DNA of 64,000 nucleotides from Rhizophagus irregularis (taxonomy: Eukaryota; Glomeromycota; Glomeromycetes; Glomerales; Glomeraceae), in assembly GCF_026210795.1 (NCBI RefSeq), contig NC_089445.1, forward strand, positions 744,001 to 808,000. Direction: 5' to 3'. This document shows positions 25,184-36,349 of this stretch, in pieces. Both the position numbers and the translations under genes were made by a program. The notes under the pieces are model-generated. The model worked only from the letters and a program-made list of their open reading frames with translations. It had not been told where the DNA came from and ran no database searches. Within the stretch, counting starts at the first letter, position 1. Each line of letters begins with the position of its first letter.

Positions 25184-25992
25184 TAGGGATGTTAAAAATG
25201 CTCATGTCGAGCAATTTAAACAGAGTTTAAGTTAAAACCCGAACAAACATGCTTAAAGTATCTCATCTATAACTGAAAATTGTAGAAACACTTCAAGAAA
25301 TTATTTCAAGAAACATCTTAGATGTATGTCTTTAATTAGTGAAAATCATATGCCTAATGTTTTTGAAGAATATTTATCATCCGTCATAAAAGATTGTGAC
25401 GTACTAGATTTCTGGAAAGCACAATCATCCGATGCGCGTTACGCTAGGCTTACACAAATGGCACGGGATTATTTGTTACAACTTGCAAGCAATCAGTGTA
25501 TCTAGTGAGCAGATATTTTCAATAGCTAAACATACCATTAGTCCAATACGTAACCGATTATCAGAAGAAATTATTCGTGCAAGTCTTTGTCTAAAGACAT
25601 GTATGATATAAAGCAGATATTATTGATATTGTAGAAATACTAAATAAATAAATTAAAACGAATAAATTTATAAAATTATATAATTATATATTAAATCGCA
25701 AATAACAATAAAAATATAGACAATTAATTATATTAATTATCAAATAATATATAAAGGAAAATATTTACAATTTAAACCATGGTATTTTTTAAAAATTTGA
25801 AGCATTCACAGTTTGAACAAAAATTTATCTATTAATTAAACTAGCTTGAGCAAAGCAAGTAAAGTATGTTTACCGATGCATTCTTAAAAAACAAGTTAAA
25901 CAAACCGGTTTGTTGTAAACTGGTTTTAAATAAACCGTGGTTGACAGGATTTGGGACCTAAACCGAACTGCTTGAGCAAATTAACATTCCTA
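25184..25992. mobile_element. Internally deleted hAT transposon
   Basis: The termini are TAGGGATGTTAA on the left and, read in reverse complement, TAGGAATGTTAA on the right. Both sides are flanked by the exact 8-bp duplication ATATATTT (25176-25183 and 25993-26000). The element sits upstream of kinase copy 2. The paralogous site upstream of the kinase relic, at about 33046-33075, still reads AGAGGATATATTTTATAAAA without the insert and so records the empty site. Inside are the remains of the transposase C-terminus (listed separately). Confidence 0.9.
25320..25615 (+). pseudogene. hAT transposase C-terminal fragment
   Basis: Reads VFEEYLSSVIKDCDVLDFWK, then DARYARLTQMARDYL. A frameshift follows, then SVSSEQIFSIAKHTISPIRN and RLSEEIIRASLCLKT. 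This is the hAT dimerisation region at the transposase C-terminus. The catalytic part is gone, so the element is non-autonomous. Confidence 0.8.
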
Positions 25993-26425
25993 ATATATTT
26001 TAGAAAGAAAAGTCATAAAAAGCCCACTTTTTACAAGCAAAATAAAATAACGCTATCACTAAACAATACTCTATAAAAGGAAATAAAAATGGAAGAGAAT
26101 TTAGAAGATCAAGAAATTAAATTTACTCCAGAAAAATCAAAATTTTGTCCGGAATGTAATGGACCTACTACGTCTTTCGGTTGGTGTGCGACATGTGAAA
26201 CTAAATTTATTTCCTTACTGATCATCAGGAAATAAAGACATTGATGAATTAATCCACCATACTCAATTACAGTACATGCTTGTGATTATTTCCATTTGAG
26301 GCATTTGAAATGGTTAAATATATTGGAAGTGATGGATTTAATGGCATTTATTCAGCTTTTTGGATGGAAGGTCCCAGATTGAATTGGGATGAAGGAAGGA
26401 TTGCCGAACCGGTCCAATCAAAGAC

Positions 26426-26885
26426 GCCCCTTTTTTACTGGATCATCATTTCATCATGTGATATGATATGCAAATTTAAAGTGTCAATCCTGGCTAAGCC
26501 ACTTGCAGAGTTTGAAGTCCACGTCTTCGACTTAACTATAGGGACGTCCGTAAATTTCCAGCTAATTCAAATTTTAATGATTTATTTTTGAACCATTTTG
26601 ACCAAAAATAAGTTAATTTTGGTTCTTATTTAGTTTTTAAACCTTTACTTAGTTTAGTTTAGCTTTTTTTATTTTTTTTTCTTTTATATTTGCAGTTTTA
26701 TGCATATATCCCATAGTGTGAGCTTTTAAAATAATTAATTCCCTTAGCCAAAAGAGTTACTGCATACTGTTTTTTTTTGCTCATTAAAAAAGTTTGTATA
26801 ATAAAGAACACGAAATTCCAAAAAATATTTTTTTTATTAATAACGAAGCCCGTAAATTGCAGATCATTTTCTCTTGTTACTTAAA
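26426..26885. other. Foreign segment replacing part of kinase copy 2 exon 1
   Basis: Homology to copies 1 and 3 stops after GGTCCAATCAAAG and resumes at AAATATAATAAGTTCTTACG. About 25 bp of the gene is missing and about 460 bp of unrelated sequence is present. No clear terminal repeats or target duplication are seen, so it may be a repair patch or an old insertion with lost ends. Confidence 0.6.
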
Positions 26886-27059
26886 TATAATAAGTTCTTA
26901 CGTTGACCAGGTAAATATAATTAAATTAAACGGTTTGCAATTTTTTTTCCAAAGATAAGCACAATTATACTATCCATACGTTCTCTTAAAATTTACTTAT
27001 CCAAATTATAGTGTATTCAGTCAGCTTCAGACGTCTAATTATATGATTGTTATTAAGTG

Positions 27060-27216
27060 CTGTTGGTGATGAGGAATAAGACGTGAAATGATAATAAATG
27101 TTACAAGATCAAGGCGGGGCTGGAAAAACTTAGGAGTCGTCGGGCTGATAGTGGGTGGCGCTGCTAGCGCCTCACCCACCTCGGCCTAACGGCCTCGCAG
27201 TACCTACATCGCCCCT
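27060..27216. mobile_element. 157-bp GC-rich insertion in kinase copy 2
   Basis: This interrupts exon 2 between TATTAAGTG and TTATGAAAAC. The paralogues show the uninterrupted reading, which fixes its limits. AGTG flanks both sides (27056-27059 and 27217-27220), suggesting a 4-bp target duplication. It is far GC-richer than its surroundings and contains two strong hairpins, GTGGGTGGCGCT...AGCGCCTCACCCAC and GGCCTAACGGCC. Its ends show weak inverted similarity (GGTGATGAGG and GGCGATGTAGG). No polymerase III boxes are clear. Confidence 0.75.
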
Positions 27217-27888
27217 AGTGTTATGAAAACGGCAACTTGTACCAATATCTTGATCGTACTAACGGGACTCTTTCCCGGAAAGATATAATCGATATATTGT
27301 GGAGAATAGTTGAAGGTCTTGAAAAGATTCATTCTGAAGGAAAAGTCCGCAAAAATGTTCATAGAGGAAATTTACTTGTGGATGAGAAAGACGTTACAGA
27401 TACTCGTAGTGATGTTGGTATTTGTGGACCACGTTATTATCATGAAACAAATCAAATATATGGAGTTTTACCGTGCATTGCACCAGAAGTTTTACGTGGC
27501 GAAAATGGCGAAAATTATACTGCTGCTTCTGATATTCATTTGGCATTATCATGAATACTTTCATAACCGGAAAAAGGCCTTGGTATAATAGAGCTCATGA
27601 TAATAATTTAGCAAAGACATTTGTAATAATGAAAGGCTTGAAATTCCAGAGGATGTGCCAAGCTTTTACACTGCTTTTACGCAGGATTAATGTGGGACAA
27701 TGAACCAGAAAAACTCTCAACTGCATCTTATTTAAATGAAAAAATGAGGGAATGGATCAATTTAATTTGTGATGATCCAAATCCATTTGATATTACATTT
27801 CTGAAGAAAAGGTGTAAAACAATTTCTTAATAACTTAATACGTAGAGAAGCATATTATGAATTATTCAAACAAAAAAAATTTTGGCTG

Positions 27889-29947
27889 AACGTATTTTCA
27901 ATTTTTTATTTAGTTTTTAACCATAGAATTTATCAAATAATCAATTTTGGAACTTTCTTCAGAATTATTTTAACTACAATTATTATTTATTCTGATAAAT
28001 ATTTATATTTCCTTTTTTACTATAAAATTAAAATTAAAGAAATGACTGCTGTTCATGATAATCATTAGTCTTATAAGTAATGTGAATTACGTGATATATA
28101 TTTTCATCCAATGATATTTAAGATATTATTCTGCAAAGATTTTAAATAATTCCAGCGTCATTATCAACTATTTTATGTTTATGATTTGCTTCTTCTATTT
28201 TTAAATTACAATATCATCCATCTAGTTCTTTAATTTTTTCTCATAAATATGGACAGTTTTTCAAATGATTTTCAAATGATGAGAAAAACAAAATTATAGA
28301 AGATAATTAATTTGGAAAAATGTGAATAAAAATTTCTTTCAATGAAATTACCAAATTAGTTAGTAATGGAAGTATTGGAAGCCTCAAATGGAAACTTCGA
28401 TGGAAACTTATGTCCAATGATATTAATTGATCGGCGTGACGGTGTCTCCCATAGAACTTCTAGAATGTTTAGAATGTTCATTAGAATCTTCCATTCTACA
28501 TTTAGATCAATACTGAAACTGCTAAGAATTTTTTATTAGAAAAGAGTTTAAAGAGTTTAAAGAATTTATACTTTCTTGCTTAATATCTTTGGGTTAAGAA
28601 GACAATTCTTGCTTAAAATTTAATGTTAGAAGATACAACATTAAAAATCATTTTAGCTTTCTATTACATTTAATGATTAAGTAAACAGTTTATCATACAA
28701 TTGAATAAATTGAATACGGACCAATCGGTGAAAACTAAATTAAAAAACCCTTTTTTTCTTTCTATTTATGGATCTTTACATTGCTTTGATTAAAGCTTAT
28801 TAATCAATGCTATTTAATTTTACAAATATTTAATACATTGTAAATATGATTTTGCATTATTTGTATTATTAATAAGGTTTTGTTATTGCGTAATTATAAT
28901 AATATAAATATATAAAAGGCACATTATGCAAAACTTTAAAAACTTTATTCTTTCAAGAGGAATTTATAATTTTTTTTTTTATATAAAAAGATTTAACACA
29001 ATCAATTCGAGATATAAAAAATTATTATTTCAACAAAAAATTAGAATTTGGAGCGTGGACCTGAGAACCGATTAATTCTCTAGAGTCAATTTTTTTGAAA
29101 AAGTCATAACGATTCGTAAAAACTTCTGTATTTACGTTTTTTTAAATAATGAAGAACATTATTCTCAACAAAATTCGAATTAACTATTAAGGAATCAACT
29201 TCATGAATGCTTTGAATTAGGAAAGTCAGATTACAACATATATTTCAGAACTTTCAGTCGTTCATTAAATATTTTTAGCTTTTACAAAGAGATTAGATTT
29301 TTGGCGCTCATAATTTTAGCATCATTGATTTATAACTTTTACTTTGTTTGATGATTAGAGTAATATTTATAAATTTTAATACTATTGGTTACATTATTTA
29401 TAAATTCAAAAAAGAAAGAAATAGAATATAAATAGTAGCTATTACAATCTATTAAACCATAAAGAGACCTATGATGAATTGATGATGTCAAAATGCGATG
29501 ATGATGAGGCAAACATTCACAATATCGTAATTAATTTTTTTTTATAAGATATTCAAAGAATGTGTATTCTTGCGAGAAAATTCGTGAATTGATAATTGAA
29601 AATTTAACTTTCTTTCAATTTCAAAGATAATAAAAAATAGAAATTTAGCATTGTCTAATAATAATAAACAAATAATTATGCAGAATACACATCTTCGATT
29701 TTATGTCAAACTACTTGCATTGTTTAGTATTTAAACCGTTTTTGATTAAAGTCCAAGTTTAGTGAAATATCAAATAGTCATTCAGTTGGCGCTTTGTGTC
29801 ACATTCCATAAACGGATGTGAGGATGTGATACAAGAAAAAGCCCAAATGAGAAAATTTTTCTTTCATACTTCGACATAAAACTGGCTTTATATTTATTTC
29901 CTTTCCTTTTCTTCTTTAATCTTTCATATTTTTTGCCTATTTGCAAA
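27889..29947. other. Spacer between kinase copies 2 and 3
   Basis: Begins with the shared 3' flank, then the GGAAG/TTCC block (28365-28505). The last 250 bp match the promoter of copy 1. The middle (28560-29690) is AT-rich with no recognisable gene. Confidence 0.5.
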
Positions 29948-29955
29948 TCACGTGA
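29948..29955. promoter_or_regulatory. TCACGTGA palindrome upstream of kinase copy 3
   Basis: In the same context as the copy 1 site (AAATCACGTGATCAAATATT), 215 bp upstream of the start codon. Confidence 0.45.
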
Positions 29956-30169
29956 TCAAATATTTTATTAGTGGATGATGAAAGTCCATTTTGCAAGGGA
30001 AAGAAAGAATTAAGTAAGTTCAATAATACATTCAATGGTAATCAAAATAGGATTGATTTATCTTTAAAAAAAAACAATAAAAGACGCACTTTTTACAAGC
30101 AAAATATGATTTTAAAAATATCGCTATCATATACTAACATTAATATTCTATAAAAGAGAATAAAAAAAA

Positions 30170-31508
30170 ATGTTAGAGAATTTAGAGAATTTAGTTAATC
30201 AAGAAGATCAAGAAGATCAAGAAATTAAATACACTCCAAGAGAATCAAAGTACTGTCCGGAGTGTAATGGACCTACTACGTCTTTCGGTTGGTGTGTAAC
30301 GTGTGAAACTAATTTTATGAAGGGAAGATTTCCTTATTGGTCATCAGGAAATAAAGATATTGATGAATTAATCCGTCATACTCAATTAAATTCTTCACAA
30401 ACGTGTGATTATTTGGAATGGATTCCATTTGAGGCATTTGAAATGGTTAAATATATTGGGAGTGGTGGATCTAGCAGTGTCTATTCAGCTCTTTGGATGG
30501 AAGGTCCTAGATTAGTTTGGGATGAAGGATTGCAAGAATGGACTCGAACTGGTCCAATCAAAGTTGCTTTGAAACGTCTTGATAATTCAATAAATATTAC
30601 AAGTTCTTACGTTGATCAGGTAACTATGATTAAATTAATCGACTTTATAATTTTTTCTCAAAGATAAACACAATTATACTTAGATTTACTCATCTAAATT
30701 ATAGATTAAAGCGAATCATAAATGTATTCAATCAGCTTCATTGGCTGAAACATTTGGAATTACAAGAGATCCTACGTCTAATTATATGATTGTTATGAAG
30801 TATTATGAAAATGGCAATTTGTACCAATATCTTGATCGTTCTAACGGGATTCTTTCCTGGAAAGATATAATCGACATATTATGGGGAATAGCTGAAGGTC
30901 TTGAAAAAATTCATTCTGAAGGAAAAGTCCATAAAAACGTTCATGGAGGAAATTTACTTGTGGATGAGAAAGTCGTTACAGATACTCGTGTTAGTGATGT
31001 TGGTCTTTATGGACCATGTTACTATGAAACAAACCAAATATATGGAGTTTTGCCATACATTGCACCAGAAGTTTTGCGTGGCGAAAATTATACTGCTGCT
31101 TCTGATATATATTCGTTTGGCATTATCATGAGTACTTTTGCAACCGGAAAAAGACCTTGGTATAATAGAGCTCATGATATTTATTTAGCAAGAGATATTT
31201 GTAATGGTGAAAGGCTTGAAATTCCAGAGGATACACCAAGCTTTTACGCAGAATTAATGCAACGATGTTGGGATAATGATCCAGCAAAACGTCCTAATGC
31301 ATCTTATTTAAATGAAAAAATGGGAGAATGGATCACTTTAATTTGTGATAATCCCAATCCATCAGAAATTTTCGACGAATACAATATTTCTGAAGATAAA
31401 AGATGGAAAATAATTTCACATTTACCTAAAAATTATGTTCATCCAGAAATACACCCTGAAGCATTCTATGTTAGTAGACCTTTGCGTTTTCTGAACTATA
31501 TAACCTAA
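30170..31508 (+). CDS. TKL-type kinase-like protein, probable pseudokinase, copy 3
   Basis: Exons 30170-30619 and 30705-31508 give 417 residues. Cysteine motif YCPECNGPTTSFGWCVTCET, Gly-rich loop IGSGGSSSVYSALW, VALKRL, MIVMKYYENGNL, catalytic loop HKNVHGGN (Asn replaces the catalytic Asp), DVG in the DFG position, IAPEVLRG and DIYSFGI. The gene is nearly identical to copy 1 through the kinase fold but diverges at the C-terminus, ending SRPLRFLNYIT rather than SRLLYFPELF. The truncated relic near 33.5 kb carries the same tail. The promoter and 5' leader are shared with copy 1. A signalling or scaffold role is inferred. Confidence 0.85.
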
Positions 31509-32079
31509 CTCTTTGCGCAAATGTACATATAGTTCTTGACCCTTTTAATACATCTGATTTTCTCACAATTTATTGAATTTACGTTATAATTGTTGATGAT
31601 GAATCGAGAAGATGGGTTAAAGAAATATTGCATTTGTCTTTCTTGCACTTTCGTTGTTTGATTTTTTTTCTTTAGATTAAATTTTTATTTTATTATTATT
31701 ATTATGCAATTAACAAAAATATGATTTTGTGAATTAAAATTATTTATTCAACTTTATGTTATTACATTTTTTATTTTATTTGTTATTGATATTCTATTAT
31801 TATGATTAAGAACTTATAATACGTTTTTAAAGATTACGCAGGAATGCAGAAATTTTATAGGCTATGTGAAATTATTTTTCTTAAAAAAGAAAAATTGACA
31901 AATTATGAAATTTTTATAATATTATGTAAATTATATAAAATACTATAAATGCAATAAATCGTTATTTATTAAATTTAAAAAAATATTAGACATATTTAGA
32001 TGAAGGAAATTTTTGATTGGTTGAGATACTAAATATTTATTGCATATAATGATATATGATATATTGTATTTGCATAGTT

Positions 32080-32400
32080 ATTTGTTCCAATTGCTTTCTC
32101 GGCGTTTTGTGATATCATTTAGATTGTTTGAAGTTGAATACTATTGGAAGGAACCAATCTTGATTGGAATCAAAGTAATGAAGAATGTTAAACCGATAGT
32201 ACTCTTGATTGCTGATTCTCGTAGTAAATGAATTCGGGCATCGTTTTTTAATAATGACACGATAGCGGTGACAACAAAGCTGATGATTATTATTGCATCC
32301 AAAATATCAATACGCCTTTTAAATATAAAATCCATAAATAACAGCAAGAAATGGTGGAACACCTGATACACAAGTGTCCGGATTTCTGATATATAGTAAA
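32080..32400 (-). pseudogene. Relic of a multi-pass membrane protein (VC0807-like)
   Basis: Minus-strand reading gives GVPPFLAVIYGF, then after a frameshift KRRIDILDAIIIISFVVTAI, VSLLKNDARIHLLRESAIKS and TIGLTFFITLIPIKIGSF, followed by a stop. The pattern of two hydrophobic helices around a short DxR..LLRES loop resembles the VC0807-type family as I remember it. The frameshift and stop make it a pseudogene. The identification is from memory and tentative. Confidence 0.45.
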
Positions 32401-32741
32401 TTCTCTAAGGAAATAGAGGATAAATGGTAAAAAACGATCTCAATTAATCCTTTTCTAAGATCATTAAAGTTTCTTCTTAAATCAGTTTTTGATTTGGCGA
32501 TTAATATTCTGTTAATGAAAGGATTGAATATTTATTTTAAATGATTGATTTTTTTATTTCGTGTTATTAATTTCATTAAGAATTTTTTCCTTTATCTAGA
32601 TACCAAAACAAGATCAGAACAGTATTTTCCATTCATATTCTTAAAAAGGAAGTGATAAAAGGAAAAATATGCAGATCGTTCTAAAATGATCGACAAATCA
32701 CAAATGACATTCAAATTTAGCTTTTATTTTTTAATTGAAAT

Positions 32742-32749
32742 TCACGTGA
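32742..32749. promoter_or_regulatory. TCACGTGA palindrome upstream of the kinase relic
   Basis: Within ATTCACGTGATCAAATTTTG, partly matching the context upstream of kinase copies 1 and 3, and 393 bp before the relic's ATG. Confidence 0.4.
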
Positions 32750-33141
32750 TCAAATTTTGTGCGTTCGTCTATTGTATGCGCAAAGTGCATTTCATTAATA
32801 AAATTCACATGCACAACCTACTAATTTCATATGCGCTTTATACATTAGATGAAAGGGCTTGAAAGGCGCTACTAAGAAAAATGCCGCCTAATATTTTCAA
32901 TGAAATACGCGGGAAATGAAAGTAATGATCGCTGCGCCTACTGCGCGAATCCAATTTACATCACTGAATTTTATTTATGATGTGAAATTCATTTCATGAG
33001 GGAAATAAAGAATTAGGTTTAATAATTCATGGTAATTAAAGAGGATATATTTTATAAAAAGCCATAAAAAGACCAGCGAAGTATGATTAAAAAATATCGT
33101 TATCACTAACACTATATCGCACAAACATCATTATATAAAAA

Positions 33142-33565
33142 ATGGAAGAAAATTCACTACCTTATAAAGAAGATCAGAAATAGATCGGTTGGTGTATAAA
33201 GTGTGAAACTAATTTTATGAAGAGAAAATTTCTTTATTGGTCATTAGGAATTAAAAGATATTGATGAATTAATTCGTCATACTCAATTACATGCCCACAA
33301 GTCCTAAAGCATCTTAATCCTTTAGAAATTTTCGAATATGAGTATTGGTTGATTTCACTTTATTTACCTAAAGATTATATCCAGAAATACATCCCGACGA
33401 CGAATTGGCGAATATATATCATCAAGCGAATATGAAGAACAGTTCAGATTTATTGTTTAACATTAATTGAATTGGGGAGATGAATAAAGTTCGCGCCGAA
33501 CTTTTCTTTGTATTATGAAGCATCCTGTATTAGCAGACCTTTGCGTTTTCTGAACTACAATATAA
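33142..33565 (+). pseudogene. Truncated kinase-like relic
   Basis: Starts MEENSLPYKEDQK then a stop. Pieces of the cysteine motif (GWCIKCETNFMKRKF) and IDELIRHTQL are readable, then the sequence jumps to C-terminal phrases (LPKDYI and SRPLRFLNY). The whole kinase fold is deleted. The C-terminal phrase matches copy 3, so it derives from a copy-3-like gene. Confidence 0.8.
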
Positions 33566-33744
33566 CTTACATGTGGAAAATTCATAAAGACATAAATAGT
33601 ACAATAATCATTTGTTAATTGTATGATAAAAAGTATTTACCAAATTTATTATTTATAAATAATATTTGAATTTTTAAAAAAAAATAAAAAGATGAAAATG
33701 AAAAATTTCAAAAATGATTATTTTAAAATTTTTTTGGTTAGTGA

Positions 33745-35026
33745 TCATTTTTTGAATAATTCAGGAAAAATCAAAAGTCTACTTGTATAATATGCTTCGG
33801 GATGTATTTTCGGATGAGTATATGATTTAGGTAATTGAGATATTATTTTATATCTTTTTTCTTCAGAAATGTAATAATAATCATCAAATAGATTTGAATT
33901 ATCACAAATTAAATTAATCCAATTTAATTTTTTATATAAATCAGATGCAGTTGGACGGTTACCTGGTTCATTGTCCCAACATTGTCGCATTAATTTCGCA
34001 TAAAAACTTGGTGTATCCTCCGGAATTTCGAGTCTTTCCCCATCACAGATATCTTTTGCTAAACTAATATTATGAGCTCTATTATACCAAGGCCTTTTTC
34101 CAGTTGCAAGAATGTTCATAATAATACCAAATGAATAAATATCGGAGGCAGCACTATAAGATTCTCCATGTAAAACTTCCGGTGCAATATATGGTAAAAC
34201 TCCATAAATTTGATTGAAACCTCTATTTTCAAGATAACAGCTTGGACCATAAAGGCCCACGTCACCAATACGAGCATCTATAAGAATTATTTCATTTCCA
34301 ATAAATAAATTTCCTCCATGAAGATTTTTATGAAATTTTCCTTTAATGTGAATTTTTTCAAGACTTTTAGCGATTCCCCGTAACATATCGATTATATCTT
34401 TCCAAGAAAGAATCCAATTGTGACGATCAAGGTATTTGTACAAATTTCCAGTTTCATAATATTTCATAACTATCATGTAATTAGATGTTGAATCTTTTGT
34501 AATTCCAAATGTTTCAACAAATGAAGCCAATTGTATACACTCATGATGTACTTTAATCTATTAGAAATATGGAAAAAAGATAAATAAATAACGACTGAAT
34601 GATAGCTCAATTTGGTTTGCTAAAAAGAATATGATTAGAAGGAATTACCTGATCAACGTAAGAACTCAATATATTTAATGAATTATCGAGACGTTTTAAA
34701 GCAACAGAAGTAGGACCAGCTCGAGCCCATTCTTGCGTACTATCATCCAAATTCCACCTAGGACCTTCCATCCAAACGGCTGAATAAATACTACTAAATC
34801 CTCCACTCCCAATATACTTACCCATTACAAGTGTTTCAAATGGAATCCACTCCAAGTAATTACAAGCTTGAGAGGCATTTAGTTGAGTATGTTGGATTAG
34901 CTCATCAATCTCTCTATTTTCCGATGTCCAATAAGGAAATTTTCCCTTCATAAAATTAGTTTCACACGTCATACACCAACTGAAGGATGTAGGACGATCA
35001 CATTCCGGACAATTCTTTAATTCCAT
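33745..35026 (-). CDS. TKL-type kinase-like protein, probable pseudokinase, copy 4 (inverted)
   Basis: Exons 34649-35026 and 33745-34557 give 396 residues. Cysteine motif NCPECDRPTSFSWCMTCETN, Gly-rich loop IGSGGFSSIYSAVW, VALKRL, MIVMKYYETGNLYKYL, catalytic loop HKNLHGGN, DVG, IAPEVLHG and DIYSFGI. As in the other copies, Asn replaces the catalytic Asp although the rest of the fold is preserved. It is the most diverged intact copy and lies in the opposite orientation, facing the truncated relic tail to tail. The C-terminus (SRLLIFPELFKK) is like that of copy 1. Confidence 0.85.
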
Positions 35027-36349
35027 TTTATTTTCTTTTTAACATATAATAATAATATTGTTTAGTGATATTAAATTAACTGGATTAAATGATAAATAGT
35101 ATAGTTTATTTTACCTTAATATTAACTCAATTTGATACCACCTTTACCAGGATTTTAAGTTAATTGTAAATACCAATAGTTTTTATACAATGTTAATGAT
35201 AGTAAAGAAATAAACCGCAAAATTATATATATAATTAAACTATTATACAGTTATTTAATCAATATTGATATTATGTTTACATGTTAAACCTTCAGTTTAG
35301 AACCATGGTTTTGTATTAGTAGTGATAGGGTTTTTTTATGCCTTTTAAATATTTTTAGATTTTATTAATCCTGATAAATTAAAATTAATAAGTTTACGAA
35401 TATCGTAATTAATAATGACAAATTTAAAATGGAAATAAGAGAATGAAAATATCATTTTGTTGATCATCTATTAATCCATTATGTTCCGCATAATTTTTGA
35501 TAAACATTTCCTTTTTATGAAATGTGAACGATGTGAGCAAATGATATCATCCCTAATTCAATCACAAACGGTTAATACAAGTCTTTATTAATAGTATTAT
35601 TAAAAGTAGTTATACTACACATATCTGATATCGGGCCAATTGGGGAAATTGGGCCTTAATTATTCATTCCCTCAAAATTATTGATGTAAGATGATCTGGT
35701 CGACTAAAAACTAAAAATACCATACAACTAACTAATTTTATTATATAATCAAGCAGGGTTTAAAAATAAACACTATTATAATGAGTATAAGCACATGGTT
35801 TTAACTTTAATCATAATTTATTTGCTGTTATTGAAGTCAATGATTTATATGTCTCTTTAATTGACATATTGAGAAAGTATTAAATAAATTGAGAAAAGAG
35901 AATTTTTAGGACATATAGTTGGAAATGATGGTTTAAGACCCGATGAAAAGATTAGAAAAATAAAAATACCAGAGAATATAAGGACTTTCTATATTAGCAC
36001 TTATGATTGATAATACTTGTCCTAAGTTACATTTATGAGCCAACATTTACACAATTATCGTGATTATATTTTTACCTATCTAAGAAAAAGGACAACGATG
36101 ATCATTTCCCTTTTATTGTCCGGGAATTATCCAGGCTACATCAAAATACCGGAAATATCCAGTCATAGGATGTCATGATTTGATCACTACTTAATTTGAA
36201 TTCTGTAAATTTACTAATAAGGTACTCTGATACACATAATGAAGGACCCTTTTGCTTTTAAGGGTAAATTTATGATGATCTGAGAGAATCCATAAATATA
36301 GAAGTTTTGAAGTTTTTCCGGAATCATTCTTTAAGAAAGAAAAAAAAAA
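35027..36349. other. Spacer between kinase copy 4 and MATH-BTB copy 5
   Basis: Divergent intergenic region holding both promoters. Apart from a Ty3-like reverse transcriptase fragment at 35891-36010 I see only AT-rich sequence. Confidence 0.5.
35891..36010 (+). pseudogene. Ty3/gypsy reverse transcriptase fragment
   Basis: A 39-residue frame reads EKREFLGHIVGNDGLRPDEK then IRKIKIPENIR. This is the segment just after the Ty3/gypsy reverse transcriptase palm (FLGHIVGxDGIRPDPEKI..I..). No other domain survives nearby. Confidence 0.7.

Larger units (their letters stand above)
26089..27888 (+). pseudogene. Kinase-like gene copy 2, pseudogene
   Basis: Collinear with copies 1 and 3: it starts MEENLEDQEIKFTPEKSKFC and keeps the cysteine motif. 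A deletion near 26210 shifts the frame. From about 26426 to 26885 unrelated AT-rich sequence replaces the VALK region; homology resumes at the SSYVDQ splice donor. A 157-bp element sits in exon 2 at 27060-27216. The catalytic loop is RKNVHRGN, so this copy also lacks the HRD Asp. More small deletions follow after 27540. It cannot make a kinase fold. Confidence 0.9.
31509..33141. other. Spacer between kinase copy 3 and the kinase relic
   Basis: AT-rich. It holds the minus-strand membrane-protein relic at 32080-32400 and TCACGTGA at 32742-32749. The phrase AAAGAGGATATATTTTATAA at about 33049 is the empty counterpart of the hAT insertion site upstream of copy 2. Confidence 0.5.
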
